Shown: piece by piece, positions 1 to 5,317 of the stretch
Position numbering within the stretch: position 1 is the stretch's first letter
Layout of the letters: each line of letters begins with the position of its first letter
NCBI GenBank assembly: GCA_021781775.1
Contig: JAJXWE010000152.1
Location: 1-5,331, forward strand
Origin: Pseudomonadota bacterium
Lineage (GTDB): Bacteria > Pseudomonadota > Gammaproteobacteria > Steroidobacterales > Steroidobacteraceae
Length of the DNA stretch: 5,331 nt
Reading direction: 5' to 3'
Program-made: the position numbers and the translations under genes
The notes under the pieces: model-generated
Told to the model about the DNA's origin: nothing
The model's database searches: none
The model's input: only the letters and a program-made list of their open reading frames with translations

Positions 1-1
1 T

Positions 2-754
2 TACGTGCTGCTGACACATGTCCATCTCGATCACGCCGGCGGCGCCGGCCGGCTCATGCGGGCGCTCCCCAACGCCCGCTGCGTGCTGCACCCGCGGGGC
101 GCGCCGCACATGATCGATCCGGCCCGACTGATCGCCGGCTCGCGGACCGTGTACGGGCCGGAGCGCTTCGAGCGTCTCTACGGCCGGATCGAGCCGATCG
201 AGGCCGGTCGCGTGCACGTGACCCGGGACGGGGAGCGGCTGCGCCTCGCCGGACGCGAGTTCGAGATCCTGCACACACCGGGACACGCGCTGCATCACCA
301 GGTATTCGTCGACCTCGCGCACCGCGGCATCTTCACCGGCGACACGTTCGGCATCTCCTATCGCGAGCTCGACAGTCCCGCCGGCGCGTTCATCTTCCCG
401 ACCACGACACCCACGCAGTTCGACCCGGCGCAGCTGCGCGCATCGGTCGAGCGGCTCCTCGCCTATGCCCCGCAGGCGATGTACCTGATGCACTACAGCC
501 GCGTCACCGGGGTGCCGCGGCTCGGGGCGTCCCTGCTCGAGCAGATCGCGGCGCTCGAGCGCATCGCGCGCGACGGCGCCGCGGCGCCGGACCGCTCCGC
601 CGCGATCCGCGCCGGCATGTGGCGGCTGTGGCTCGAGCGGGCGCACCGCCACGGCTGCCCGCTCGACGATGCTCACCTCGCGCGGCTGCTCGAGGGGGAT
701 CTTGAACTGAACACGCAGGGACTGGTCCATTGGCTGGACACCCGCGCCGGGTGA
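2..754 (+). CDS. MBL-fold metallo-hydrolase, 5'-truncated by the window edge
   Basis: This is a hydrolase of the metallo-beta-lactamase superfamily, probably cytosolic, with unknown substrate. The frame is open from the first bases (codon TAC at 2-4, then GTG at 5), and the protein begins almost on the metal-binding motif T-H-V-H-L-D-H (codons at 14-34). In this family that motif normally follows 50-70 residues of N-terminal strands, so the true start lies upstream and the GTG at 5 is internal. Counting that GTG as residue 1, the remaining metal ligands are visible: H94 in TPGH, D113 in FTGDT, and H163 in LMHYS. The set HxHxDH + H + D + H is complete, so a two-metal active site is likely. The C-terminal third (about 175-249) is helical and rich in Ala, Arg and Leu. 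This looks like the glyoxalase II-like/generic MBL-hydrolase group. No neighbouring gene suggests a substrate. The 112-bp gap to the protease gene argues against tight coupling. Confidence 0.9.
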   Translation, partial: YVLLTHVHLDHAGGAGRLMRALPNARCVLHPRGAPHMIDPARLIAGSRTVYGPERFERLYGRIEPIEAGRVHVTRDGERLRLAGREFEILHTPGHALHHQVFVDLAHRGIFTGDTFGISYRELDSPAGAFIFPTTTPTQFDPAQLRASVERLLAYAPQAMYLMHYSRVTGVPRLGASLLEQIAALERIARDGAAAPDRSAAIRAGMWRLWLERAHRHGCPLDDAHLARLLEGDLELNTQGLVHWLDTRAG

Positions 755-784
755 GCGACCCGGCCGGAGCACGCCGGTGGCGGC

Positions 785-801
785 CTTAAGGGTTACTTAA
801 G
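785..801. promoter_or_regulatory. Two CTTAAG palindromes, 11 bp apart, upstream of degQ
   Basis: CTTAAG occurs at 785-790 and again at 796-801, with GGTTA between them. The two palindromes are spaced 11 bp start to start, about one helical turn, so they lie on the same DNA face. AT-rich hexamers like this are scarce in this GC-rich window. They sit 66-82 bp before the degQ start codon, where a promoter or operator is expected. A weak resemblance to a sigma-E promoter can be drawn (ACTT at 795-798, then GCTGG at 815-819, against GAACTT-N16-TCTGA), but several consensus bases are missing. The palindrome pair is seen directly; its regulatory role is inferred. Confidence 0.3.
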
Positions 802-866
802 ATTGTCCCGGTACGCTGGCCCCTGGACTCGTTTGTCGTTGAACCATCGGATTCGCAGAGGCTGAT

Positions 867-2339
867 ATGAGCATGAGGACCGTGATTCGAAACCCGCTGA
901 TCGCCGCGGCGCTCGGCATCCTGATCGGCGCGGCGCCGCTGGCGGCGCTGTACGGAGTGCGTTCGGCCCGGGCCGCCAATACGCCGCCCGCGGCAGTGAC
1001 CTCCAGCGCCCCCCGGGGCGGCGTCGCCGTCGTGCTGCCGGACTTCGCCACCCTGGTCAAGCAATACGGCCCGGCGGTGGTGAGCATCCACGTCATCGAG
1101 AAGTCGACCGATTCGGGGGCGAGCAGCCCGAGCACGCCGTTCGGCCCGAACAGCCCGTTCGCCCCGTTCTTCCACAACTTCCCGTTCACGCCCCAGCAGC
1201 AGACCCCGATCATGGGCGAGGGGTCGGGGTTCATCATCCGCTCCGACGGCCTGATCCTGACCAATGCGCACGTGGTCGCCGGCGCGAGCAAGGTGACCGT
1301 GCAGCTGCGCAACCGGCGGGAATACCGTGGCAAGGTCATCGGGATCGACAAGATCTCGGACGTGGCCGTGGTGAAGATCGACGCTAGCAATCTGCCGACG
1401 GTGAACATCGGTAATTCCGACCGGCTCGAGGTCGGCCAGTGGGTGCTCGCGATCGGCGCGCCGTTCGGCTTCGACAACACCGCTACCGCGGGCATCGTCA
1501 GCGCCAAGGGCCGGGTGCTGCCGAATTCCAACAAGTTCGATTATGTGCCGTTCATCCAGACGGACGTGCCGATCAACCCCGGCAACTCCGGCGGGCCGCT
1601 GTTCAACATGCAGGGGCAGGTGGTCGGCATCAACTCGGAGATCTACAGCCGCTCCGGCGGCTACATGGGCCTGTCGTTCTCGATCCCGATCAACGTGGCC
1701 ATGCACGTGGCCAACCAGCTGATCGCCACCGGGCAGGTGCACCGCGGCGAGCTCGGCATCCTGATCGAGCGGCTGAACCAGGGGCTGGCCGACTCGTTCG
1801 GTCTGTCCGCGCCCGAGGGCGCGCTGGTCACCAGCGTCGAGCCCGGCAGCCCGGCACAGGCCGCCGGTATCCAGCCCGGCGATGTGATCCTGGCGCTCAA
1901 CGGCCACAAGATCGAGAACATGTCCGATCTGCCGGTGCAGGTGGCGAGCCTGATGCCCGGCACCAAGGTGAACCTGACGATCTGGCGCAACCACGCCGAG
2001 CGGCACGTCATCGCCACCCTCGGGACCATGGGCAACAAGACACTCGCGGCTGTCAACGGCACCGACCAGCCGGGCGGTCGGCTCGGGCTGGTGGTCCGCC
2101 CGCTGAGCCCGGACGAGCAGCAACAGGCGAGCACGCACGGCGGGCTGCTGGTTCAGGGCGTACGGGGCCCGGCGCAGGATGCCGGCATCCAACCGGGCGA
2201 CATCATTCTCTCGGCGAACGGCCAGAAGGTCTCGACCCCGGGCCAGCTGCGCGCGGCGGTGGCCAAGTCCAAGGGCCACGTGGCGCTGCTGATCCAGCGC
2301 GGGGACACGCGGATCTTCGTGCCGGTCGAGGTGCAGTAA
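867..2339 (+). CDS. degQ: DegQ/HtrA (Do) family periplasmic serine endoprotease
   Basis: This is a periplasmic ATP-independent protease/chaperone that degrades or holds misfolded envelope proteins. It has 490 residues, typical of DegP/DegQ/MucD. The N-terminus is a signal peptide: basic residues R4/R8, a hydrophobic stretch at about 11-30, and probable cleavage after A-R-A36. The trypsin-like domain spans about 60-285 with an intact catalytic triad: H135 in TNAHVV, D165 in SDVAVV, and S241 in GNSGGP. Residues 90-112 form a Phe/Pro/Gln-rich insert, equivalent to the regulatory LA loop. Two PDZ domains follow: PDZ1 at about 293-386, opening with the RGELGI carboxylate-binding loop, and PDZ2 at about 404-490. 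Two PDZ domains fit DegP/DegQ/MucD and exclude DegS, which has one. The ATG at 867 is supported by AGAGG at 857-861, five bases upstream. The gene is convergent with the cytochrome gene. DegQ, DegP and MucD cannot be separated without a tree, so the symbol is provisional. Confidence 0.93.
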   Translation: MSMRTVIRNPLIAAALGILIGAAPLAALYGVRSARAANTPPAAVTSSAPRGGVAVVLPDFATLVKQYGPAVVSIHVIEKSTDSGASSPSTPFGPNSPFAPFFHNFPFTPQQQTPIMGEGSGFIIRSDGLILTNAHVVAGASKVTVQLRNRREYRGKVIGIDKISDVAVVKIDASNLPTVNIGNSDRLEVGQWVLAIGAPFGFDNTATAGIVSAKGRVLPNSNKFDYVPFIQTDVPINPGNSGGPLFNMQGQVVGINSEIYSRSGGYMGLSFSIPINVAMHVANQLIATGQVHRGELGILIERLNQGLADSFGLSAPEGALVTSVEPGSPAQAAGIQPGDVILALNGHKIENMSDLPVQVASLMPGTKVNLTIWRNHAERHVIATLGTMGNKTLAAVNGTDQPGGRLGLVVRPLSPDEQQQASTHGGLLVQGVRGPAQDAGIQPGDIILSANGQKVSTPGQLRAAVAKSKGHVALLIQRGDTRIFVPVEVQ

Positions 2340-2429
2340 ACGCGCGCGATGGGGTTGTGGCAGGGAATGCCCGCCGCGGCAGACCGAGGGCGCTGGCGGC
2401 CTGCGTCCGGTGCCGCGCGATGACGTCAA

Positions 2430-2473
2430 GGGCGCGGTGAGCGCCCGGCCGACACCGGTTTCCCCGGCCGGTG
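2430..2473. repeat. Two short GC-rich hairpins in the degQ/cytochrome intergenic region
   Basis: GGGCGC at 2430-2435 pairs with GCGCCC at 2441-2446 around a 5-base loop. CACCGG at 2453-2458 pairs with CCGGTG at 2468-2473 around a 9-base loop. Both lie just left of the long perfect stem at 2479-2513, so three hairpins stand in series between two convergent genes. Short GC palindromes arise by chance in DNA this GC-rich. I would treat these as possible transcript-end structures, not proven elements. Nothing else recognisable lies in 2340-2478. Confidence 0.3.
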
Positions 2474-2478
2474 CGTTG

Positions 2479-2513
2479 CGGTCCGGGAAGGGTTGAACGC
2501 CCTTCCCGGACCG
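2479..2513. terminator. Perfect 14-bp stem hairpin between convergent genes, likely bidirectional terminator
   Basis: The left arm CGGTCCGGGAAGGG (2479-2492) is exactly complementary to CCCTTCCCGGACCG (2500-2513), with the 7-base loop TTGAACG. It lies 139 bp after the degQ stop and 13 bp before the cytochrome stop (TGA complement at 2527-2529). Because the arms are symmetric, it can fold in the transcript of either strand. No T-run follows on either side (GGTTGTC on plus; CAACGC on minus), so it is not a textbook intrinsic terminator. It could work as a T-poor terminator, a Rho-assisted stop or a 3'-end stabiliser. The structure is seen directly; the function is inferred from its position. 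Confidence 0.7.
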
Positions 2514-2526
2514 GGTTGTCGCAGGA

Positions 2527-3198
2527 TCAGCGCGTGGTGGACCAGCGCGTGTGCAGCCGCGGCACGGTGTGCAGACCGGGGTGCAGATGGCTGAAGTAGG
2601 CGGCGACGGTGCGAATCTGCTCGTTCGTGAGTGAATGCGCGATCGCGCCCATGATCGGGCTCTGGCGATAGCCGCTCTGATACTCGTGCAGTACGCGGAT
2701 CAGGTAGCTCTCGTGCTGACCGGCGAGGGTCGGGTACATCGGCGCCACGCCGATGCCGTCGGCACCATGACAGGAAGCGCACACTGCGGCTGCCTGGGGC
2801 ACCGCCGAGGCGGCCACCGGCTGAGCGCCGGTCACGGGCTTGCCGCCGAGATACGTCGCCACGTCGGCGATCTGCTGTTCGGACAGCGACATCGCCTGCA
2901 GGTGCATGGTCGGAAAGGCGCGATGGCCGTCGCGGTATTCGTTCAGGGCAGCGATGAGGTACGTGACCGACTGGCCCCGCAGCCGCGGCACGGCGTAGTC
3001 GGGGTAGGCGTTACGGTATCCTCTGATGCCGTGACAGCCCAGGCACGTGTACCCGATGATCTTGCCCTGCCGCGCGTTACCCGCCGGCGGTTGCTGGGCC
3101 GACGCCGGGGTCGCGAGCGCGGCGCACGCCATAGCGGCGATTGCCAGCGCGAGCCGCAGCCCCGAACGCGCGTGTGAACGCAGCCAAAGTTCCGACAT
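2527..3198 (-). CDS. Diheme cytochrome c4, periplasmic
   Basis: This is a periplasmic diheme electron carrier of 223 residues, of the kind that passes electrons from the bc1 complex or other donors to terminal oxidases. The signal peptide covers about 1-34: R7 and R11, a hydrophobic core at about 14-30, and the cleavage motif A-S-A34 before QQ. Two similar cytochrome c domains follow. Domain 1 has C52-L-G-C55-H56 with probable axial M98 (FPTM). Domain 2 has C140-A-S-C143-H144 with probable axial M183 (SPIM). The two halves match in order (heme motif, LRGQ/LAGQ, YLI, NEYR/HEYQ, then P-x-M and a final helix), the internal duplication typical of c4. The start at 3198 is supported by GGAG (complement of 3205-3208) six bases upstream; the frame stays open further back, but only antisense to the next gene. 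The tail after about 205 is rich in His and Arg, which is unusual. It is divergent from dtd. A related c553-type diheme cytochrome is the main alternative. Confidence 0.92.
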   Translation of the reverse strand: MSELWLRSHARSGLRLALAIAAMACAALATPASAQQPPAGNARQGKIIGYTCLGCHGIRGYRNAYPDYAVPRLRGQSVTYLIAALNEYRDGHRAFPTMHLQAMSLSEQQIADVATYLGGKPVTGAQPVAASAVPQAAAVCASCHGADGIGVAPMYPTLAGQHESYLIRVLHEYQSGYRQSPIMGAIAHSLTNEQIRTVAAYFSHLHPGLHTVPRLHTRWSTTR

Positions 3199-3279
3199 GG
3201 TGATCTCCGGCCAAGTGCGCAAAGCAGGGACGGATCTTATCGGACGGGCCACCTCGAACGCCAGCCGGGCGAAAAGACC
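3199..3279. promoter_or_regulatory. Divergent intergenic region, cytochrome c4 / dtd
   Basis: These 81 bp separate two divergent start codons, so promoters for both genes should lie here or overlap the gene ends. On the minus strand the sequence GATAAGAT (complement of 3235-3242) is the only AT-rich patch and could hold a -10 element for the cytochrome gene, but no convincing -35 accompanies it. On the plus strand I see no recognisable promoter for dtd, only the purine-rich GAAAAGA just before its GTG. The presence of promoters is inferred from gene orientation. Confidence 0.35.
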
Positions 3280-3717
3280 GTGATCGGGCTGATCCAGCGG
3301 GTGGCCCGCGCGCAGGTGAGCACCGGGGGACGGACGCTCGGGGCAATCGGCCCCGGCACCCTGGCGCTGATCGGCGTGCGGCGCGGGGATGACCGGGCGG
3401 CCGCCGACCGGCTGCTCGAGCGGCTGCTGACCTACCGGATCTTCCCGGACGCCGCCGGCCGCATGAACCTCGCGCTGCGCGAGGCCGGCGGCGGGCTGCT
3501 GCTGGTGCCGCAGTTCACCCTGGCCGCCGACACCCGCAAGGGCACGCGGGCCGGCTTCAGCGCCGCCGCCGCGCCCGAGGAGGCTCGCGAGCTCTACGCC
3601 CACTTGGTACGCGAGGCCGAGGCTCGGCACACGCCGGTGGCCAGCGGCGCGTTTGGCGCCGACATGCAGGTCGAGCTGGTGAACGACGGTCCGGTGACGT
3701 TCTGGCTGGAGAGCTGA
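3280..3717 (+). CDS. dtd: D-aminoacyl-tRNA deacylase (D-Tyr-tRNA deacylase)
   Basis: This cytosolic proofreading enzyme hydrolyses D-aminoacyl-tRNA (and Gly-tRNA-Ala), keeping D-residues out of proteins. Its 145 residues equal the E. coli Dtd length, and key positions fall at the same numbers. The N-terminus reads MIGLIQRV as in the family. The active-site strand has Q78-F79-T80, and the chirality-selecting Gly-cisPro motif is N135-D-G137-P138-V-T near the end, followed by FWL. Two positions differ from the commonest form: residue 77 is Pro where E. coli has Ser, and the usual RPSF is R90-A-G-F. Both look like ordinary family variation. The start is GTG, chosen because it places the conserved N-terminus at residue 1; the ribosome site is weak (GAAAAGA at 3271-3277). 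It is divergent from the cytochrome gene and 123 bp ahead of tatA. No functional link to export is apparent. Confidence 0.96.
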   Translation: MIGLIQRVARAQVSTGGRTLGAIGPGTLALIGVRRGDDRAAADRLLERLLTYRIFPDAAGRMNLALREAGGGLLLVPQFTLAADTRKGTRAGFSAAAAPEEARELYAHLVREAEARHTPVASGAFGADMQVELVNDGPVTFWLES

Positions 3718-3728
3718 GCGCGCTGGCT

Positions 3729-3776
3729 ATCCGTGTTTTTGCGGATCTCCGGCGGACCAAACTTTCTCGGCCGGAG
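3729..3776 (+). terminator. Weak tandem hairpins downstream of dtd
   Basis: ATCCG (3729-3733) pairs with CGGAT (3742-3746) around a T-rich loop that contains five T residues. Just after it, CTCCGGC (3747-3753) pairs with GCCGGAG (3770-3776) around a 16-base loop. The pair starts 11 bp after the dtd stop, where a terminator would be expected, but neither stem is followed by a T-run. The pairing is exact; a termination role is a guess from position. Confidence 0.3.
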
Positions 3777-3790
3777 CAGGTCAATTAGCC

Positions 3791-3796
3791 TATGAT
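3791..3796 (+). promoter_or_regulatory. Candidate -10 box (TATGAT) for the tat operon
   Basis: TATGAT matches the sigma-70 -10 consensus TATAAT at five of six bases and lies in a locally AT-rich patch 44 bp before the tatA start, a sensible distance for a leader. No good -35 is seen at 16-18 bp; the nearest TTT-containing hexamer (TTTCTC at 3763-3768) is 22 bp away, which is too far. It is the best promoter candidate in the 123-bp gap between dtd and tatA, but incomplete. Confidence 0.4.
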
Positions 3797-3840
3797 GAGC
3801 GCTGGTTAGTCGTTATTCGCGCAAGCGGAGTCCAGAGCTT

Positions 3841-4098
3841 ATGGATTTCGATTTCAAGACCCTGCTGGTCATCCTGGTCGTCGTGCTGCTGATCTTCGGC
3901 GGCAAGAAGCTGCGCACGATCGGCGATGATCTGGGCCACGCCGTGCGGGGCTTCAAGAAGGCGATGAACGAAGGCGACAAGGAGGAGTCCGCCTCGTCCG
4001 CCGATCCCCGGCAGATCCGCTCCGAAGCCTCCGATGCGGAATTCCCGGAGACGATGAAGAGCGGCTCCCAGGCCCCCAAGAGCGGCCGCAACACCTGA
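3841..4098 (+). CDS. tatA: Sec-independent protein translocase subunit TatA
   Basis: TatA is the pore-forming or membrane-weakening subunit of the twin-arginine translocase. It oligomerises at a substrate-loaded TatBC complex to export folded proteins. The 85 residues match the usual TatA length. A short hydrophobic membrane helix (about 7-19) is followed by the hinge F19-G20-G-K-K-L. An amphipathic helix follows with the signature R-x-x-G-x-D-L-G and A-V-R-G-F38-K-K, then a charged, Ser-rich, disordered tail from about 45. The extreme N-terminus is MDFDFK, with two acidic residues and without the more usual Gly/Ser/Trp-containing start. GGAG at 3827-3830 is ten bases before the ATG, a rather long spacing. 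It is first of three tat genes in the usual order. TatE is excluded mainly by context. Confidence 0.96.
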   Translation: MDFDFKTLLVILVVVLLIFGGKKLRTIGDDLGHAVRGFKKAMNEGDKEESASSADPRQIRSEASDAEFPETMKSGSQAPKSGRNT

Positions 4099-4126
4099 GC
4101 CCGGTGGCGCAGGCCCTCCCGCAGCG

Positions 4127-4145
4127 CGCGGCCCGCGGGGCCGCG
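4127..4145 (+). repeat. GC-only hairpin between tatA and tatB
   Basis: CGCGGCCC (4127-4134) pairs perfectly with GGGCCGCG (4138-4145) around a 3-base loop (GCG), giving an 8-bp stem made only of G-C pairs. It lies 28 bp after the tatA stop and 45 bp before the tatB start. A second, weaker pairing, GGGG (4158-4161) with CCCC (4167-4170), follows it. No T-run follows, so full termination is unlikely; partial attenuation, or protection of an upstream tatA transcript from 3' decay, is possible. The structure is directly visible; its effect is inferred. Confidence 0.5.
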
Positions 4146-4190
4146 ACTGCCACGGACGGGGTCTGTCCCCGGCGCCGCCCCTGAGCCGTC

Positions 4191-4520
4191 ATGTTCGACT
4201 TCGGCTTTTCCGAAATCCTGCTCATCTTGGTCCTGGCGCTGATCGTGCTGGGCCCGGAGAAGCTGCCTTCCGTCGTGCGTCGCGTGGGCCGCTGGGTCGG
4301 CCGCGCGCGCGCCATGGCGCGGCAGTTCCAGGACCAGCTGGAGGAGGAGATCGACGGCGCGAGCCGCCCACCGCCGCTGCAGCCCGACCCGCCGGTCACC
4401 GTCGAGCCGGCAGCCGAAGCGCCGCCCGCCGAGTCCGGCGCGCCGACCCACGCCCCGGAGACCGGCACGCCGGCGGACACGGAACACGCCACGTCAGGGC
4501 CGCATGAGTCCCGAGGCTGA
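4191..4520 (+). CDS. tatB: Sec-independent protein translocase subunit TatB
   Basis: TatB binds TatC and forms the receptor complex that recognises twin-arginine signal peptides. The N-terminus M-F-D-F-G-F-S-E8 is the family signature, and E8 is the conserved membrane-embedded acidic residue. The membrane helix (about 6-20) ends at the hinge L-G21-P22-E-K-L-P, and an amphipathic helix runs from about 26 to 54. From 57 to 109 the tail is low-complexity and Pro/Ala/Glu-rich, with 13 prolines. At 109 residues it is much shorter than E. coli TatB (171); the missing part is the poorly conserved tail. The start is fixed: an in-frame TGA lies at 4182-4184, only two codons upstream. There is no good Shine-Dalgarno sequence, which suggests weak or tatA-independent initiation. 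It follows tatA by 92 bp and overlaps tatC by 17 bp. Confidence 0.95.
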   Translation: MFDFGFSEILLILVLALIVLGPEKLPSVVRRVGRWVGRARAMARQFQDQLEEEIDGASRPPPLQPDPPVTVEPAAEAPPAESGAPTHAPETGTPADTEHATSGPHESRG

Positions 4521-5274
4521 AAATCTCGCCGAAGGCACCCTGATCTCGCATCTGCTCGAGCTGCGCGAGCGGCTCATCCGCGCGCTGGTGGCGGTCGGGA
4601 TCCTGTTCGTCCCCTGCGCCGTGTACGCCGATCAGCTGTTCACCTGGGTCGCCCGGCCGCTGCTGCGGATGCTGCCCAAGGGCACCGGTCTGATCGCGAC
4701 CGGAGTCGCTGCGCCCTTCACCACGCCGTTCAAGCTCGCTTTCTTCGTCGCGCTGCTCGCGGCGATGCCCTACGTGCTCTACCAGGTCTGGGCGTTCGTG
4801 GCGCCGGGACTCTACCGGCACGAGAAGCGCTTTGCCCTGCCACTGCTGATCTCGGCGATCGTGTTGTTCTACGTCGGCATGGCATTCGCCTACTTCGCGG
4901 TATTTCCGGCGATGTTTCATTTCTTTGCCGCGACCACCCCGAAGGGCGTGGCGATGATGACCGACATCTCACAGTACCTGAACTTCGTGCTGGTGATGTT
5001 CGTCGCCTTCGGCGCGGCATTCGAGGTGCCGGTCGCGGTGGTGCTGCTGGTGGTGATGAACCTGGTGACGGTACAGAAGCTGCGCTCGATCCGCGGCTAC
5101 GTGCTGCTCGGCTCGTTCATCGTCGCGGCGTTCATCACCCCGCCCGATGCAGTCTCGCAGTCGATCATGGCGCTGCCGATGTACCTGCTCTACGAGACCG
5201 GCGTGATCATGGCGAGCGTGCTGGTGCGCCCCAAGCCCGACACGGCCGGGGAAGGATCCGGCGCTCCGTCCTGA
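4504..5274 (+). CDS. tatC: Sec-independent protein translocase subunit TatC
   Basis: TatC is the polytopic inner-membrane core of the Tat translocase and directly binds the RR motif of signal peptides. It has 256 residues, the usual length. The cytosolic N-terminus carries the signature L-I-S-H-L-L-E19-L-R. Six membrane segments can be placed at about 24-44, 77-97, 112-138, 160-186, 198-210 and 217-240. Key conserved positions are present: F98 in VWAF and E107 in YRHE (equivalent to E. coli F94/E103 at the signal-peptide site), E174 in FEVPVA within a membrane helix, and I-T-P-P-D215 between the last two segments. The ATG at 4504 lies inside the tatB end, preceded by AGGG at 4496-4499, four bases away. 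The 17-bp overlap in another frame implies translational coupling and close to 1:1 TatB:TatC synthesis, fitting their joint complex. The short C-terminal tail is charged and disordered. Confidence 0.97.
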   Translation: MSPEAENLAEGTLISHLLELRERLIRALVAVGILFVPCAVYADQLFTWVARPLLRMLPKGTGLIATGVAAPFTTPFKLAFFVALLAAMPYVLYQVWAFVAPGLYRHEKRFALPLLISAIVLFYVGMAFAYFAVFPAMFHFFAATTPKGVAMMTDISQYLNFVLVMFVAFGAAFEVPVAVVLLVVMNLVTVQKLRSIRGYVLLGSFIVAAFITPPDAVSQSIMALPMYLLYETGVIMASVLVRPKPDTAGEGSGAPS

Positions 5275-5317
5275 CACGACGCCGTGCTCGGCGGTGCACA
5301 CAACAACAAGACCACGC

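Noticed and set aside
786..2429. A 547-codon open frame on the minus strand, antisense to the whole protease gene
   Set aside because: The protein is rich in His, Arg, Asp and Gly with no recognisable domain. It mirrors the codon pattern of degQ, whose sense frame has a full catalytic triad and PDZ domains. Long antisense frames are expected in GC-rich genes.
1439..2440. A 333-codon plus-strand frame inside and past degQ
   Set aside because: It is an out-of-frame reading of degQ with Arg/Gly/Ala-rich low-complexity protein and no motif.
2635..3177. A 180-codon plus-strand frame antisense to cytochrome c4
   Set aside because: It is Arg/His/Gly-rich without motifs; the opposite strand encodes two CxxCH heme sites and a signal peptide.
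3199..3630. N-terminal extension of the cytochrome c4 frame to a 367-residue protein
   Set aside because: The extension is antisense to dtd and lacks any domain. A proper signal peptide and a GGAG ribosome site fix the start at 3198.
3813..4492. Overlapping minus-strand frames of 224 and 179 codons opposite tatA and tatB
   Set aside because: They have no recognisable domain and low-complexity Arg/Gly/Ser composition, and they lie opposite two well-supported tat genes.
5280..5293. A 5-bp hairpin (CGCCG/CGGCG) just after the tatC stop
   Set aside because: It is too short, has no T-run, and has competing pairings nearby. It is expected by chance in this GC-rich DNA, so I did not call a terminator.
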